Source: an uncultured Planctomycetaceae bacterium (GTDB taxonomy: Bacteria; Planctomycetota; Planctomycetia; Pirellulales; Pirellulaceae). From it: 64,000 nucleotides of DNA. Shown piece after piece: positions 1-8,288 of the stretch; the first letter of the stretch is position 1; every line of letters starts with the position of its first letter. Position numbers and translations under genes: made by a program. The stretch is from contig CAIPEB010000597.1 of NCBI GenBank assembly GCA_903863885.1, positions 1 through 64,000 on the forward strand, written 5' to 3'. The notes under the pieces were generated by a model. The model had not been told where the DNA came from and made no database searches. It was given only the letters and a program-made list of their open reading frames with translations.

Positions 1-113
1 AGAGCGGCACGGTGCTGGTGCCCTTCTTCGTGCGAGATGTCCAGAAACAGATCGTCGCGTCGGAAACTGAGGACCTGCTGGAGTCTGTCTGTCTGGAGAA
101 AATCACGGAATGA
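1..113 (+). CDS. C-terminal end of an unidentified protein (5' truncated)
   Basis: An open frame enters from the left edge and ends with TGA at 111-113. Only the last ~36 residues are visible (they include VLVPFFVRDVQKQIV and end CLEKITE). The stop overlaps the next ATG (ATGA, 110-113), the same translational coupling used through the rest of this operon, so it is probably the upstream gene of the hydrogenase operon. The fragment is too short to assign a family, and no metal-binding or membrane motif is visible in it. Confidence 0.6.
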   Translation, partial: SGTVLVPFFVRDVQKQIVASETEDLLESVCLEKITE

Positions 114-1204
114 AGGCCCGTCTTGTCCATCGAGATGACGTGTTGAAGATTGTGGACCTGCTCCGCCAGAAGGGCTACGAAGTCGTCGCGCCTTTTTTTG
201 GGCGGGGGCGCGACACGCGTTTCGATAATGTAACCGACGAGAACCGCGACGAGATCCAGATTCACCTGCCGAATCCGTATCACCCGCCCAAGCGGTTCGT
301 CCTGCTCCAGATCGAGCGTTTGCTGCGCATCCACCAACGAGAGGGGCAGATTGAAATCGAGCCGACCTACCGCGAGCCGAAACGCGCCATCTTCGGCATC
401 CGATCGTGCGACATCGCGGGGATTTGGCACTTGGACCGGTTCTTCCTCGGCCGCGAATTCCGCGACATCTACTACGAGAAGCGGCGCGAGAATCTCTTCC
501 TCGTCAATGTCGTCTGCAGCGACCCCGAGCGCGATATCGGCGCGGAATGCTTCTGCGTCTGCTCCGACACGGGTCCCGCCGCGCGCGACCATTTCGACCT
601 TCAGTTGCTGGACCTGAACGACGGCGAATTCATGGTCGTGGCCGGTTCACCTGCCGGCGAGGCGATGTTCGCCGACCCGATCTTCCGGAAGGGCACCAGC
701 GTCCACAGTGCGAAACGGCGCGCGGTGCTCGAGTCGGCACGCAGGAGTTTCAAGCCGTCGACCACAAGCTGGTTCTCCGCCGCGATCCGCCACGTCTCGG
801 CGGGCAAGGTGGCGGAGCAGACGTGGGAGGAAATCGGCAACCGCTGCCTCGAATGCGGCGGCTGCAGCTACGTATGCCCGGCATGCACTTGCTTCACGGT
901 CACCGACCGCCGTGTCGGGCCGGACGAGGTCGAGCGGGTCCGGATATGGGATGCGTGCGCGCTGGGAGGTTTTACTCGCATGGCCGGTGGCCACAATCCG
1001 CGCAAAGCGGTGCACGACCGCCGCAACCGCCGGTTTTTCCGCAAACTGTCACACTACTTCATCCAGCGCGAGCTATCGATCGCCTGCGTGGGCTGCGGCC
1101 GCTGCGCCGCGGTCTGCCATGGCGATGTCGGCATGCCCAGCGTCGTGGAAATGATCCGACGCTCCGCGGCGGAGATGGAAACGCATGAACACGCCCAGCT
1201 CTGA
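110..1204 (+). CDS. 4Fe-4S electron-transfer protein, sulfhydrogenase beta / sulfite reductase subunit A (HydB/AsrA) family
   Basis: This 364-residue protein has a HydB/AsrA-type N-terminal region (GIRSCDIAGI, the equivalent of the family GxRxCD segment, and an AECFCVCSD segment). Two C-terminal clusters of cysteines follow: CLECGGCSYVCPACTC, and CVGCGRCAAVC before HGDVGMP. In the family these bind [4Fe-4S] clusters that pass electrons between an FAD/NAD(P) subunit and a partner enzyme. It overlaps the next gene, which encodes exactly that flavin subunit, by 20 bases. In characterised systems the pair accompanies group 3b hydrogenases or dissimilatory sulfite reductase; here it sits upstream of group 4 hydrogenase genes. 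No sulfite reductase catalytic subunit is present in the window. A cytoplasmic location is inferred because no signal peptide is visible. Confidence 0.85.
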   Translation: MKARLVHRDDVLKIVDLLRQKGYEVVAPFFGRGRDTRFDNVTDENRDEIQIHLPNPYHPPKRFVLLQIERLLRIHQREGQIEIEPTYREPKRAIFGIRSCDIAGIWHLDRFFLGREFRDIYYEKRRENLFLVNVVCSDPERDIGAECFCVCSDTGPAARDHFDLQLLDLNDGEFMVVAGSPAGEAMFADPIFRKGTSVHSAKRRAVLESARRSFKPSTTSWFSAAIRHVSAGKVAEQTWEEIGNRCLECGGCSYVCPACTCFTVTDRRVGPDEVERVRIWDACALGGFTRMAGGHNPRKAVHDRRNRRFFRKLSHYFIQRELSIACVGCGRCAAVCHGDVGMPSVVEMIRRSAAEMETHEHAQL

Positions 1205-2033
1205 CAATATTTACTTGCCGAAGATCGCGGTGCTCGACCGGTCGGTGGACGAGATCGCCGAGGTCAAGACATTCTATTGGCATTTCGACGATCCCGCCGA
1301 GCAGGCGGCCTTCAAGAAGTTCCGGCCCGGCCAGTTCGCGCAGGTCTCGTTGTTCGGCGCGGGCGAGTTCCCCGCGTCGCTGCCGCCCAGCCCAACCGAG
1401 GAGGAGACCTTCTTCACCATCCGCACCGTCGGCAGTTGCACCGCCGCCCTGCACTCGCTCGAGCCGGGCGACAAGTTCGGCGTCCGCGGGCCCTACGGCA
1501 ACGGTTTCCCGATGGAGGACTACTACGGCAAGAACTTGGTCTTTGTCGCTGGCGGCATCGGCTTGATCCCGCTGCGCTCCTGCATCATCTACGCGCTGGC
1601 CCACCGCGACAAATACGAGAAGATCCAGATCTACTACGGCGCCAAGTCGCCGAAGGACCTGATGTATCTCCAAAACCTGCGCGAGTGGGAGGAAGGTGCG
1701 GGCGTCGAGTTCAACCTGACCGTGGACCGCGCCGAGGCGACGTGGAAGGGCCACGTGGGCGTGGTGGGCAGCTTGTTCAAGAAACCGGGCGTGCGTGTGC
1801 CGGTGGAGAATACCGTCGCCTTCGTCTGCGGCCCGCCCATTATGTTCCGCTTCGTCATCAAGGATCTACAGGCGCTCGGTTTCCACGACGGGCAGATCGT
1901 CTCGACGATGGAGCGCTACATGAAATGCGGTGTCGGCAAGTGCGGCCATTGCTGCATCGGCATGGCCTACGTGTGCGTGGACGGTCCCGTCTTCACCTAC
2001 GAGCAGATCAAGAAGCTCGGCGAGGACATCTGA
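1185..2033 (+). CDS. FAD/NAD(P)-binding electron-transfer subunit, sulfhydrogenase gamma / AsrB (HydG, PyrK-like) family
   Basis: This 282-residue protein has the ferredoxin-reductase fold typical of HydG, AsrB and PyrK. The flavin domain contains FTIRTVGSCT and GVRGPYGNGFP (about 90-110). The nucleotide-binding domain has VAGGIGLIPLRS (about 122-133) and a CGPP segment (about 212). The C-terminus carries the [2Fe-2S] motif CGVGKCGHCCIG followed by YVCVDGPVF. Family members move electrons between NAD(P)H and Fe-S partners. The gene overlaps the preceding HydB/AsrA-like gene by 20 bases and the following protease gene as TGATG. With its partner it would give the hydrogenase a route to NAD(P)(H); which nucleotide is used cannot be told from the sequence. 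Confidence 0.87.
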   Translation: MNTPSSDNIYLPKIAVLDRSVDEIAEVKTFYWHFDDPAEQAAFKKFRPGQFAQVSLFGAGEFPASLPPSPTEEETFFTIRTVGSCTAALHSLEPGDKFGVRGPYGNGFPMEDYYGKNLVFVAGGIGLIPLRSCIIYALAHRDKYEKIQIYYGAKSPKDLMYLQNLREWEEGAGVEFNLTVDRAEATWKGHVGVVGSLFKKPGVRVPVENTVAFVCGPPIMFRFVIKDLQALGFHDGQIVSTMERYMKCGVGKCGHCCIGMAYVCVDGPVFTYEQIKKLGEDI

Positions 2034-2512
2034 TGCCCGACCTCCGCGAACAACTCGAGCACTGCTTCCGGGGCCGCGTCTGCCTGATGGGGATCGGCAA
2101 CGTGGACTACGGCGACGACGGGTTCGGCGTCAGGCTGGCGGAGCAACTCGCGGCGGAGGGCTTGGCGGACGTCGTCGTTGCCGGCACCGAGCCGGAGCGG
2201 TTCATCGGGCGGGTTGCCGGCGCGGGCCATGACCACGTGATTTTCCTCGACGCCCTGGAATTCGGCGGCGTCCCCGGCTCGGTGGTGTTCCTCGATTCGG
2301 AAACGATGACCGCGAGGTTTCCGCAGGTTTCCACCCACAAGATCTCACTGGGCCTGCTGGCCCGATGGATTGAAGAACAGGGAACCGCCAAAGCGTGGCT
2401 GCTGGGCGTCCAGCCGGAATCGCTCAACCCCGGCGCCACGCTGACCGCAAGCGCTCGGCGGACCCTTGATGTCCTCGCAAGCCTTTTGAACCCTGGATCC
2501 GCAATCACATGA
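2033..2512 (+). CDS. [NiFe] hydrogenase maturation endopeptidase (HycI/HyaD, family M52)
   Basis: This protein of about 159 residues starts at the ATG embedded in TGATG at 2031-2035, overlapping the previous stop. Near the N-terminus it has the M52 signature GIGNVDYGDDGFGV, with acidic residues that in the family sense the nickel, and further on the HKISLGLL segment with a conserved histidine. M52 enzymes remove a C-terminal peptide from the hydrogenase large subunit once nickel is inserted. The target is probably the large subunit encoded at 4455-6131, which keeps a C-terminal extension beyond its last metal-binding motif. The stop overlaps the next start (ATGA at 2509-2512). Confidence 0.9.
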   Translation: MPDLREQLEHCFRGRVCLMGIGNVDYGDDGFGVRLAEQLAAEGLADVVVAGTEPERFIGRVAGAGHDHVIFLDALEFGGVPGSVVFLDSETMTARFPQVSTHKISLGLLARWIEEQGTAKAWLLGVQPESLNPGATLTASARRTLDVLASLLNPGSAIT

Positions 2513-4458
2513 TGACACCCGAACAGGCCATTGCCGCTTCCATCTGTCTCTGTCTAGCGGGGGCGGCGCTGACGTTGCTCGTTGCTCGCAACAGGGTGGT
2601 TGCGGGGTGGGTTGCATTTGCGATCACGGCGGGTTCCGCAGCACTGATTTGCTGGGCGGTGGTTCACGTCTTCACCAATGGTCCCGGCCGCCCGGCGCAG
2701 TTTCTCACGATGCCGGCCGTGGGGTTTGCGCTGCGCATCCACGTGGACGGACTGACGTCGGTGTTTCTGCTGCTTGCCGCGTGTGTGGCGGTGTGGGCGG
2801 CGTTCTATTCGATCCGCTACATGGATCACTATGCGGACTACAGTGTGGCTCGCTACTACCCGAACTTCCTGCTGTTCCTCGCCGCGATGTACGGGCTGCT
2901 GAGCACCACGGACATGATGTGGTTCTTTTTCATCTTCTGGCAGATGATGACGCTGCCGGGTTACGCGCTCATCCGGTTCGAATACCGCAAGCCGGAGAAC
3001 ATCCGCGCGGCGAACAAATATCTGATCATGATGCAGATTGCCTGCCTGGCGACGATGGGGGGGGCCGAACTGATCTCCGCCACGGGTGGGATGGCCGGCG
3101 GCAGCGATGCGGCGAAGTACGATTTCGATACGGTGAGCGCACACCTGCCCGCCTTGCTGGCCCAGGAGCCGCTTGTGACTGGGCTGGCGTTTGCGCTGTT
3201 TCTGGTGGGTTTTGGCATCAAGATGGGCATGTGGCCGTTCGGGCAGGTGTGGCTGCCGGACGCGCATCCGGCCGCTCCGTCGCCGGTGAGTGCGATGTTA
3301 TCGGGGGTGATGCTCAAAACGGGGGTCTACGGTTTGATGCGTTACTTCCTCTGGCTCGTGCCGGCCGAGGCGCGCGGGGATTTCCCGCTGACGCAGTGGG
3401 GTCTGGCCGTCGTGGGACTGGGCGCGGTGACGATGCTCACAGGCACGTTCGCAGCGTTGCGACAGACTCTCACCAAGCGGCTGCTCGCTTTCTCCAGCAT
3501 CGGACAGATCGGCTACATCCTGCTCGGCCTCGGCGTGTGCATGATGTTGCTCGGCGCCACGGAGTTCGGTCCGGCGGCCGCGCTCGCGGCTGCGGCGTTC
3601 AGCGGCGCGCTGTTCCACACGCTCAATCACGGCCTGTTCAAGAGCCTGCTTTTCCTCAACGCCGGCTCGGTGCTGCAAGCCACAGACACACAGGAACTCG
3701 ACAAGCTGGGCGGCCTCATGCGATTCATGCCGTGGACGGCGGTGACGGCGCTCATTGCGAGCCTTTCCATCGCCGGCGCGCCGTTGTTGAATGGCTTCGC
3801 CAGCAAATGGAGCATCTATATCGCGGCGATCCGGGGCGCCCCCGTATGCGGCCTGCTGCCGTTGCTGGCAATGGTCGCGATCTTCACCAGTGCGTTGACG
3901 CTCGCGTTGTTCATCAAGTTCTTCGGCGGGGTCTTTCTGAGCCGCACCAGCGCAACCGTCGCGGCCCGCGCGGCAGGGCAACCGACGCTGGAGGTCGGTG
4001 GAAAGATGCTCGCGGCCCAAGCCGTGCTCGCGGCCGGTTGCGTGCTGTTCGGCCTGCTGCCGCTCCTGCCGTTGTCGCTGATCGACCGTGCGCTCGACTC
4101 GAGCCGCCACGGGTTTGGCTCGCTGCTGGCGGACGCCTCGGCGGTGAGGGGGCACGGATTGAGCGGTCTCATCGCCGGCGACAGCCAGTCGTTGTATGCG
4201 CCGCTGGCGGTGGCGGCCACGGTGGCGCTGATGTTCGCTCTGGCGCGGCTTCTGGCCCGACTGGGCAGCGCAAGCCGTCGCACCGCGGCGCCGTGGCTCT
4301 GTGGATACGTGAGCGAAGCGGACATTCACCGCTATCGGCCCAGTGGCTTTTATAGCGAACTGACGCGTCTGTTCGACGGGTTGGATTTCGCTCGCCGGCG
4401 GGCCGGGCCGCCTCCGGTCGCCGCCGTGACGGAGAAGACGAAGGAGCCTTGCGCATGA
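2509..4458 (+). CDS. Antiporter-like proton-translocating membrane subunit of group 4 hydrogenase (HyfB/HycC/NuoL family)
   Basis: This is a 649-residue, very hydrophobic protein with roughly 14 predicted membrane spans, of the family shared by Mrp antiporters, complex I NuoL/M/N and HycC/HyfB. The strongly conserved block WLPDAHPAAPSPVSAMLSG followed by VMLKTGVYGLMRY is present near residue 245, as is the RFEYRKPENIRAANKYL loop. In homologues charged residues in broken helices form the ion path. Start is ATG at 2509 (a second ATG follows at 2512); the end overlaps the next gene by ATGA. Only one antiporter-like subunit is encoded here, unlike Hyf or Mrp-linked hydrogenases with several, so the pump arm appears minimal. 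Confidence 0.9.
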   Translation: MMTPEQAIAASICLCLAGAALTLLVARNRVVAGWVAFAITAGSAALICWAVVHVFTNGPGRPAQFLTMPAVGFALRIHVDGLTSVFLLLAACVAVWAAFYSIRYMDHYADYSVARYYPNFLLFLAAMYGLLSTTDMMWFFFIFWQMMTLPGYALIRFEYRKPENIRAANKYLIMMQIACLATMGGAELISATGGMAGGSDAAKYDFDTVSAHLPALLAQEPLVTGLAFALFLVGFGIKMGMWPFGQVWLPDAHPAAPSPVSAMLSGVMLKTGVYGLMRYFLWLVPAEARGDFPLTQWGLAVVGLGAVTMLTGTFAALRQTLTKRLLAFSSIGQIGYILLGLGVCMMLLGATEFGPAAALAAAAFSGALFHTLNHGLFKSLLFLNAGSVLQATDTQELDKLGGLMRFMPWTAVTALIASLSIAGAPLLNGFASKWSIYIAAIRGAPVCGLLPLLAMVAIFTSALTLALFIKFFGGVFLSRTSATVAARAAGQPTLEVGGKMLAAQAVLAAGCVLFGLLPLLPLSLIDRALDSSRHGFGSLLADASAVRGHGLSGLIAGDSQSLYAPLAVAATVALMFALARLLARLGSASRRTAAPWLCGYVSEADIHRYRPSGFYSELTRLFDGLDFARRRAGPPPVAAVTEKTKEPCA

Positions 4459-6131
4459 TAGCTCGAGACAAACTGAACCTGCTGAAAGACAAGTTCGGCC
4501 CTGCCATCCTGCGGGCCGACCTGCCGGACGACGGGCGTCTGTTCGTCTCGGTCGAACCGTCCGCCATCCGCGACATTTGCCGGTATTTGTTCGGCGACCT
4601 CGACGCGCGATATATCATCAGCATCGGTGTGGACGACCGGCCATTCTCGGGGAAGTTCCTCGTCACGCACAACTTTGCTTTCGACGCGGAGAAGCTGCTT
4701 GTCTGCGTGATGGTTCATCTGCCTGCCGAGAACCCGAAACTCGACAGTATCACCCGCGATGTGCCTGCCGCGAACTGGGCGGAGCGCGAAATCCGCGACA
4801 TGGTCGGCGTGGAGTTTGAAGGCCACTGTTACCCGAAACGGCTCGTGCTGCCCGATGGATGGCCCGATGGCGTACATCCGCTCCGAAAGGACTTCGCTTG
4901 GAACGAAGTGCCGAAAGATTTCGAAGAGGAGCGCGAGTTCGAGTTCGACGAACCGCCGGCGGGTTGCACGGTCGTGCCGTTCGGGCCGTTCCATCCAACG
5001 CTTGACGAGCCGGCGCACTTCCGGCTCTACGTTGAGGGCGAGATGGTGCGCGGCTGCGAGTATCGCGGTTTCATGGTCCACCGCGGCATCGAGAAGCTCG
5101 CTGAGTCGGTGCTCAACTACAACGACATCCCGATGATGGCCGAGCGCATCTGCGGTATCTGCGGTTGCGTCCACAGCGTCGCCTATGTGCAGGCGGTCGA
5201 GAACGCCGCCGCCATCAAGCCGCCGCCGCGCGCCGAGTACATCCGCACCATCATGCTGGAGATTGAGCGGCTGCACAGTCACCTGTTGTGGGTCGGCCTG
5301 GCTTGCCACATCGTTGGCTTCGACACGCTCTTCATGCAGAGCTTCCGCATCCGCGAGCCGGTGATGTGGATCGCCGAAAAGATCAGCGGCAACCGCAAGA
5401 CCTACGGACTCTGCCTGATCGGGGGTGTGCGTTGGGACATCACGGCGGAATCGCGGGCCGAGTTGCGCGCCGTGCTCGATAAGCTCGAAGCCGAATGGCG
5501 GCCCTTGGTCGCCGCCGTGCTCAAGGACAGAAACATTCAAAAGCGAACTCGCGGCATCGGAATCGCCGACAAGACCGCGTGCAAACGCTCCGGCCTCATC
5601 GGTCCCGTGGCCCGCGCTGCGGGTGTGGACATCGACTGCCGCCGCGACCATCCCTACGCGGCCTACGACCGCGTCCGCTTCGACGTCATCACCAGCGACG
5701 GCGGCGACGTCTGGTCGCGCGTCGTGGTGCGTGCGAAGGAAGTCTTCGAGTCCATCGAGATCATCCGCCAGTGCCTCGACAAGATGGAGCCGGGCCCGCT
5801 CCAGCTCGGCATCGAGGATGAACTGCCCGTGGGACGGCTCGGCCTGTCATCGGTCGAGGCTCCGCGCGGCGAATCACACCATTTCGTCATCACCGGCGAG
5901 AACAACCGGCCGCGTCGCTGGCGGGTGCGCGCACCGACCTACCAGAATCTCCAGGGCGTGCCCGCCATGATCAAGGATCAGCAGATCGCCGACATGACGA
6001 TCTCGCTGGGCAGCATCGACCCGTGCTTCTCCTGCACCGACCGGCTGGAAACGATCGACCTCAAGTCCGGCGCGACGAAGATCTGGACGGAGGGGGAACT
6101 CTTGAAACTCGTGAGGACGAAGAAAGCATGA
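4455..6131 (+). CDS. Group 4 [NiFe] hydrogenase large subunit with N-terminal NuoC-like domain (HycE/HyfG type)
   Basis: This 558-residue catalytic subunit has a NuoC-like domain (about 1-165) followed by the NuoD/HycE-like domain. Both nickel-binding motifs are intact: RICGICGC with C233/C236, and DPCFSCTDR with C524/C527. That separates it from complex I NuoD, which lacks these cysteines. After R530 there is a 28-residue tail, matching HycE, where the M52 protease cuts after the Arg of the DPCxxCTDR motif. The start is ATG 4455: AAGGAG lies eight bases upstream and the ATG overlaps the previous stop. An upstream in-frame TTG at 4449 is less likely. Fusion of NuoC- and NuoD-like parts is typical of formate-hydrogenlyase-like enzymes. 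Confidence 0.93.
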   Translation: MIARDKLNLLKDKFGPAILRADLPDDGRLFVSVEPSAIRDICRYLFGDLDARYIISIGVDDRPFSGKFLVTHNFAFDAEKLLVCVMVHLPAENPKLDSITRDVPAANWAEREIRDMVGVEFEGHCYPKRLVLPDGWPDGVHPLRKDFAWNEVPKDFEEEREFEFDEPPAGCTVVPFGPFHPTLDEPAHFRLYVEGEMVRGCEYRGFMVHRGIEKLAESVLNYNDIPMMAERICGICGCVHSVAYVQAVENAAAIKPPPRAEYIRTIMLEIERLHSHLLWVGLACHIVGFDTLFMQSFRIREPVMWIAEKISGNRKTYGLCLIGGVRWDITAESRAELRAVLDKLEAEWRPLVAAVLKDRNIQKRTRGIGIADKTACKRSGLIGPVARAAGVDIDCRRDHPYAAYDRVRFDVITSDGGDVWSRVVVRAKEVFESIEIIRQCLDKMEPGPLQLGIEDELPVGRLGLSSVEAPRGESHHFVITGENNRPRRWRVRAPTYQNLQGVPAMIKDQQIADMTISLGSIDPCFSCTDRLETIDLKSGATKIWTEGELLKLVRTKKA

Positions 6132-7045
6132 AACCGCTCCTCCCCATTCTGGGCGGCATCGCCAACGTGCTTCTCTTGCTTCTCGTGGCGCCGTTCTTCC
6201 AAGGCGTCCTGCGCACGGTCACGGCGCGCATCCAGTCCCGGAAGGGTCCGCCCATCTGGCAGGCCTACTTCGACCTGCTGAAACTGCTCGGCAAGGAGGA
6301 CATCGAGTCCGGGGAGACGCCGCTCATGCAGCGGTTCGCGGTCTATCTGTCGCTGGCCACCGTGTTGACGTTAGCCTGTCTGGTACCGATGGGGTTTCCG
6401 GTGCCTATGAACGGCGTTGCCGATGCCATTCTGCTGATCTACGTCCTCACGTTGAGCGGTGTCTGCACGTTGCTGGCGGGGTTTGCGGCAGGTTCCACCT
6501 ACTCGCTGGTCGGCGCCAGCCGCGAGATGTTGACGATGATCGCGCTGGAGCCGTTGTTCGCCGTGGCCGTCGTCATCGGCGCGGTGCATACCGGCTCGTT
6601 CCGGCTCGATACGGTTCTGAACGGCTCGGTGTACGCCGCGGGCGTGCCGGTGTCCGGCATTCTCATGCTGGGGGTGATGCTCCTGTCGTTCCAGGCGTTC
6701 GTACAACGCGCGCCCTTCGACATCTCCGAGGCCGAGACGGAGATCATGGAAGGCCCGTTGATGGAGTACAGCGGCCCGAAGCTGGCGCTCCTCAAGTACG
6801 CCCAAATGGCCAAGCTGATCATCTACAGCGCCCTGTTCGTGGCGTTGTTCGCGCCGTGGGGCTCGGGCCTGCCTTTCTTTCTGGGGTGGCTGGTGTTCTG
6901 GGCGAAGGTGTGCCTGCTGGTGCTGCTGGTGACGCTGGTGGCGGCGACGCACGCGCGCTTTCGCATAGACCAGGCCCTCCGCTATTTTGCGGGCCTGCTT
7001 GGCGTGGCGTTGTTCGCGCTGGTGCTGGCTGGATACGGTTACTAA
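6128..7045 (+). CDS. Group 4 hydrogenase membrane anchor subunit (HycD/HyfC, NuoH-like)
   Basis: This 305-residue protein has about eight hydrophobic segments. Diagnostic NuoH/HycD sequences are RIQSRKGPPIWQAYFDLLK near residue 35, EMLTMIALEPLF, and the acidic loop APFDISEAETEIMEGP followed by LMEYSGPKLALLKY near residue 200. In the family this subunit docks the catalytic arm to the membrane and begins the ion channel. The ATG at 6128 overlaps the stop of the large-subunit gene (ATGA). An in-frame extension upstream would lie entirely inside the large-subunit gene and is rejected. Confidence 0.92.
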   Translation: MKPLLPILGGIANVLLLLLVAPFFQGVLRTVTARIQSRKGPPIWQAYFDLLKLLGKEDIESGETPLMQRFAVYLSLATVLTLACLVPMGFPVPMNGVADAILLIYVLTLSGVCTLLAGFAAGSTYSLVGASREMLTMIALEPLFAVAVVIGAVHTGSFRLDTVLNGSVYAAGVPVSGILMLGVMLLSFQAFVQRAPFDISEAETEIMEGPLMEYSGPKLALLKYAQMAKLIIYSALFVALFAPWGSGLPFFLGWLVFWAKVCLLVLLVTLVAATHARFRIDQALRYFAGLLGVALFALVLAGYGY

Positions 7046-7057
7046 CAAGGTGAACGC

Positions 7058-7582
7058 ATGTCCGTCCTGAGCAAGCTCAAAGAAACGCTCGCCTGCCTGA
7101 AAGCGGGACGCGTGACGCTGCCATATCCGGCGCAGCCTCTCCACGCGCCGGAGAGATTCCGCGGCCGGCCCATCTTCGACGCGACCAAGTGCACCGGCTG
7201 CGGCGGCTGCGCCAACGTCTGCCCTGCGCGCGAGATCCTCTTGTTCGACAAGAGCCAGGAGATCCGCGTCCTGGAATACCTCGGCCGCCGTTGCACCTAT
7301 TGCGGGCGTTGCGCGGACGTGTGTCCCGAGAAAGCCGTCACGATGAGCCATGAATTCGAGAACGCGACCAACTCCATCGGCGACATCAATCAGCGGATCG
7401 AACTGTTCATGAGCACATGCCAGCGGTGCGGGCGCTGTTTTAAGGAACCGGCGGCGCTGGACCAGTTGAAGATGAAGGGCTATCGTTTCGACGATGTGGA
7501 GCAGGAGCGCTGGGTGTTCCGCTCCGAGTCCTACTTCGAAAACGAGCCGGTCGTGGACGATATCAAGATCGAATGGGATTAG
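7058..7582 (+). CDS. Ferredoxin-like subunit of group 4 hydrogenase (HycF/HyfH/NuoI-like)
   Basis: This 174-residue protein has two [4Fe-4S] motifs, CTGCGGCANVCP (about 46-57) and CTYCGRCADVCP (about 76-87), plus an extra CQRCGRC near residue 123. It would carry electrons between the small subunit and the electron donor or acceptor. AAGG lies seven bases before the ATG, 13 bases after the NuoH-like gene. The third cysteine group beyond the usual two ferredoxin motifs is compatible with an additional metal or docking site, but this is inference. Confidence 0.88.
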   Translation: MSVLSKLKETLACLKAGRVTLPYPAQPLHAPERFRGRPIFDATKCTGCGGCANVCPAREILLFDKSQEIRVLEYLGRRCTYCGRCADVCPEKAVTMSHEFENATNSIGDINQRIELFMSTCQRCGRCFKEPAALDQLKMKGYRFDDVEQERWVFRSESYFENEPVVDDIKIEWD

Positions 7583-7588
7583 CCCGCC

Positions 7589-8125
7589 ATGCTGAAAAGC
7601 CTCTGCCAGAAAATGTTCGGCCGGTCGCTGTGGGTCTATCACGCCAACAGCGGCGGATGCAACGGGTGCGACATCGAGGTGCTCAACGTACTCACCCCCT
7701 ACTACGATGCCGAGCGATTCGGCATCAAGCTGGTTGGCTCACCCCGCCATGCCGATGTGATGCTCTGCCAGGGACCGGCGATGCGTTCCACGGCGAAAGC
7801 CCTCCAGCGCGCCTACGACGCCATGCCCGCGCCGAAAATCGTCTTCGCCATCGGCTCGTGCGCGTGCGGCGGCGGCATCTGGTTCGACAGCTACTCTGTC
7901 CTCGGCCCTGTCGAGAAACTCGTGCCGGTGAACTTCTACATCCCCGGTTGCCCGCCGCGCCCGGAGGCTATCATTTACGGCGTGGCCGTCGCGCTCGGCT
8001 TGGTGGACAAGAAGACCGCGCCCGTCCAATTCAAACAGATCGAGTTGCCCATCCCGCGTTACCATCCCGAACACCTGCTCGGCCGCGAGGAACTGGTCGT
8101 GTACGAGAAAGTCGAGAAGGTCTAG
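7589..8125 (+). CDS. [NiFe] hydrogenase small subunit, group 4 (HycG/HyfI/NuoB-like)
   Basis: This 178-residue subunit carries the ligands of the proximal [4Fe-4S] cluster: GGCNGCDIE (C30/C33 region), GSCACGGG near residue 90 and GCPPRPEAI near residue 120. It is short, with no signal peptide and no medial or distal cluster domain, as expected for group 4 enzymes facing the cytoplasm. It starts six bases after the ferredoxin-like gene and is the last gene of the operon. A short inverted repeat follows the stop at 8146-8167. Confidence 0.92.
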   Translation: MLKSLCQKMFGRSLWVYHANSGGCNGCDIEVLNVLTPYYDAERFGIKLVGSPRHADVMLCQGPAMRSTAKALQRAYDAMPAPKIVFAIGSCACGGGIWFDSYSVLGPVEKLVPVNFYIPGCPPRPEAIIYGVAVALGLVDKKTAPVQFKQIELPIPRYHPEHLLGREELVVYEKVEKV

Positions 8126-8145
8126 CCCGGGGAAAAGGAAAAGGG

Positions 8146-8167
8146 GACAGGCCCGAATGGCCCTGTC
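8146..8167 (+). terminator. Weak hairpin after the hydrogenase operon
   Basis: GACAGG (8146-8151) pairs with CCTGTC (8162-8167), and an inner CC/GG pair is possible with one bulge. It lies 21 bases after the last stop codon of the operon. There is no T-run, so it is at best a Rho-assisted or processing structure. Confidence 0.3.
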
Positions 8168-8288
8168 GATCCCAAGCCAACAGCAAGGACGAGAAGCACG
8201 ATTAAGAGCGGGGTGTTGTTCTTGCGTGCGTCCATTTCCCTGCCGCGGTTTATTCCCGGTGGATATCGACTGACGTCGGAACGGTAAT

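Noticed and set aside
110-2033. Reading the HydB/HydG-like pair as anaerobic sulfite reductase AsrA/AsrB
   Set aside because: No AsrC or other siroheme catalytic subunit follows; the genes are coupled directly to hydrogenase genes.
4455-7045. Reading the operon as respiratory complex I
   Set aside because: Both Ni-binding CxxC motifs are present in the large subunit and an M52 hydrogenase protease is in the operon; most nuo genes are missing.
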